NCBI RefSeq assembly: GCF_017591425.1
Contig: NW_024465777.1
Location: 5,642,001 to 5,706,000, forward strand
Source of the DNA: Ochotona curzoniae
Lineage: Eukaryota; Chordata; Mammalia; Lagomorpha; Ochotonidae
Direction of reading: 5' to 3'
Length of the DNA: 64,000 nucleotides
Part shown: piece by piece, positions 62,865-64,000 of the stretch
How positions within the stretch are numbered: position 1 is the first letter of the stretch
Layout: every line of letters begins with the position of its first letter
Position numbers and translations under genes: made by a program
Notes under the pieces: model-generated
What the model was told of the DNA's origin: nothing
The model's database searches: none
Seen by the model: the letters and a program-made list of their open reading frames with translations, nothing else

Positions 62865-64000
62865 GTTAACATTATTTTCCACACCAAAATAAAAACATGT
62901 TTTATGCTCCATAAAATACTCTTAGGAGATAGACACAGAAAATTTCCCTCGCTGGAGAACTTCCCAAACACTCATGATTCCTGGGGTCTGCATTAGCAAG
63001 AAGCAAGAATCAGCAGTCAGGCACTTTGATGTGGCACCTCTAGTGCTACACTATGTGCTCACCCATGAACTTCTTCAAGATTTACTTATTTATTTGAAAG
63101 TCATCAACCTAAGGGTCTCTTGATAAGATATAGAAAATGGAGCAGAATGCCATGAGATATATAAAGAATGAAATTCTGTCATTTATAAATACAATAGAGG
63201 ATATTATATTGTGAAATCAGGTACAGAAAGAAAAATACTCCATTTTCTCGAGCTGATCTCCTACATGTGGAAGAGCAGGGAAAGGGGAAGAGGATGCTTC
63301 ATCAGTGCAGGGACGCAGCAGGACAAAAAGAACAGCTCCAAATAGTTCATAGCAAGGTAGGCAATCTGTGACTGATAATAATTAACAGTATTTATCCAAA
63401 CAGATAATAGAGCTATTTGAATGCTTAACACAAAGAAATGACAAATATCATAAATAACAGTTCTGCAGATTACTCTGATCTTATTACAATATACACATGT
63501 TCTGAAAAGCTATGGTATACTCCATAAATCTGTATATTACATGGCAATTACAAGCAAGAAACAGGGGCAGCTGTCTGACATAGCAGTGGAGTCCCATCTC
63601 CTAGCAGAGTGACTGGTGTGAGTCCCAGCTCCTCTGTTTCTGACTCGGGTCTCTGCTAAGCTGCACCCTGGGAGGCAGCAGGTAATCTGCAGCCAATGGG
63701 AATGGACAAATACAAGAAACAGCTTAACATAACAGATGAATCAGAATAGCAATGCTTTGGCCAAAAAAAACCAAAATCCATGTTGACAACATAAAATCAA
63801 CAACTGCTGCAGAGAAAATGCAGAAAAACAAAACAACAAAACAATGTTTACAGTGCTTCTGGCAATTTTCTCAGCATGAACGATTCAACCAACAGTGACC
63901 ACAATTAGACCAGAAAAAGAATCACAAAGGAATGAATAGTTTTAAGTGGACATACTATTTATTCATTTATCCCACAAATATTTACCAAGTACTTTTGATG
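62865..64000 (-). other. EYA3: EYA3 upstream intron at window edge
   Basis: AT-rich intronic DNA with one old CSINE half and a 3' CSINE scrap near 63080-63105. No exon matching the Tyr/Gln-rich EYA3 N-terminus was found. Confidence 0.5.
63562..63700 (+). mobile_element. Old CSINE 5' half
   Basis: ggggcagctgtctgacatag to gaggcagcaggtaatctgc; the 3' end is missing. Confidence 0.55.

Overview
The window is mammalian nuclear DNA, almost certainly from a lagomorph. About sixty copies of a roughly 300-330 bp tRNA-derived SINE, in both orientations, match the lagomorph C-repeat (CSINE) family. The dominant, least diverged subfamily has a 5' part reading about 'gcctagcggctaaagtcctcgcc' and ends in CAATAAAAATAAATAAATCTT. 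From memory this subtype points to pika (Ochotona) rather than rabbit. Older, more diverged CSINEs, MIR fragments, short L1 pieces and a small mariner-like inverted-repeat element make up most of the rest.

Three protein-coding genes are present, in the conserved order SMPDL3B(+) - XKR8(+) - EYA3(-), as in the human 1p35.3 block. (1) SMPDL3B is complete: eight coding exons between 5386 and 27790, 458 codons, all GT-AG, encoding a GPI-anchored metallophosphodiesterase. (2) XKR8 is complete: three coding exons between 28560 and 34209, 397 codons, starting in a CpG island only 770 bp beyond the SMPDL3B stop. It encodes the caspase-activated phosphatidylserine scramblase. (3) EYA3 is partial, on the minus strand: the last ten coding exons between 61308 and 40724 (378 codons plus stop), holding the end of the transactivation region and the whole EYA HAD-type phosphatase domain. 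A SINE-free 3'UTR of about 3.2 kb ends at a poly(A) signal at 37493-37498. The 5' exons of EYA3 lie beyond the right edge.

Layout: 1-5.1 kb is intergenic, SINE-rich DNA. 5.1-28.0 kb is SMPDL3B, with a long repeat-filled intron 1. 28.0-36.2 kb is the XKR8 CpG island, gene and 3'UTR. 36.2-37.5 kb is a short convergent intergenic gap. 37.5-64 kb is EYA3, transcribed leftwards, with introns holding SINEs and a decayed L1 ORF2 fragment. SMPDL3B and XKR8 both act on membrane lipids (surface phosphodiesterase, phosphatidylserine scrambling), but I see no sequence evidence that they are coregulated beyond their close tandem spacing. EYA3 is a nuclear/cytoplasmic phosphatase-coactivator and is unrelated in function.

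I found no previously undescribed gene system. The noteworthy signals are structural: nested, inverted and internally duplicated SINEs, an 87-bp L1 stub with perfect target-site duplications, two minisatellites inside introns, TG tracts flanking the SMPDL3B start exon, an 85-bp intron, and a multi-copy mariner-like MITE. Exon boundaries and reading phases were worked out by hand and agree across each gene. SINE ends are accurate to about 5-15 bp.
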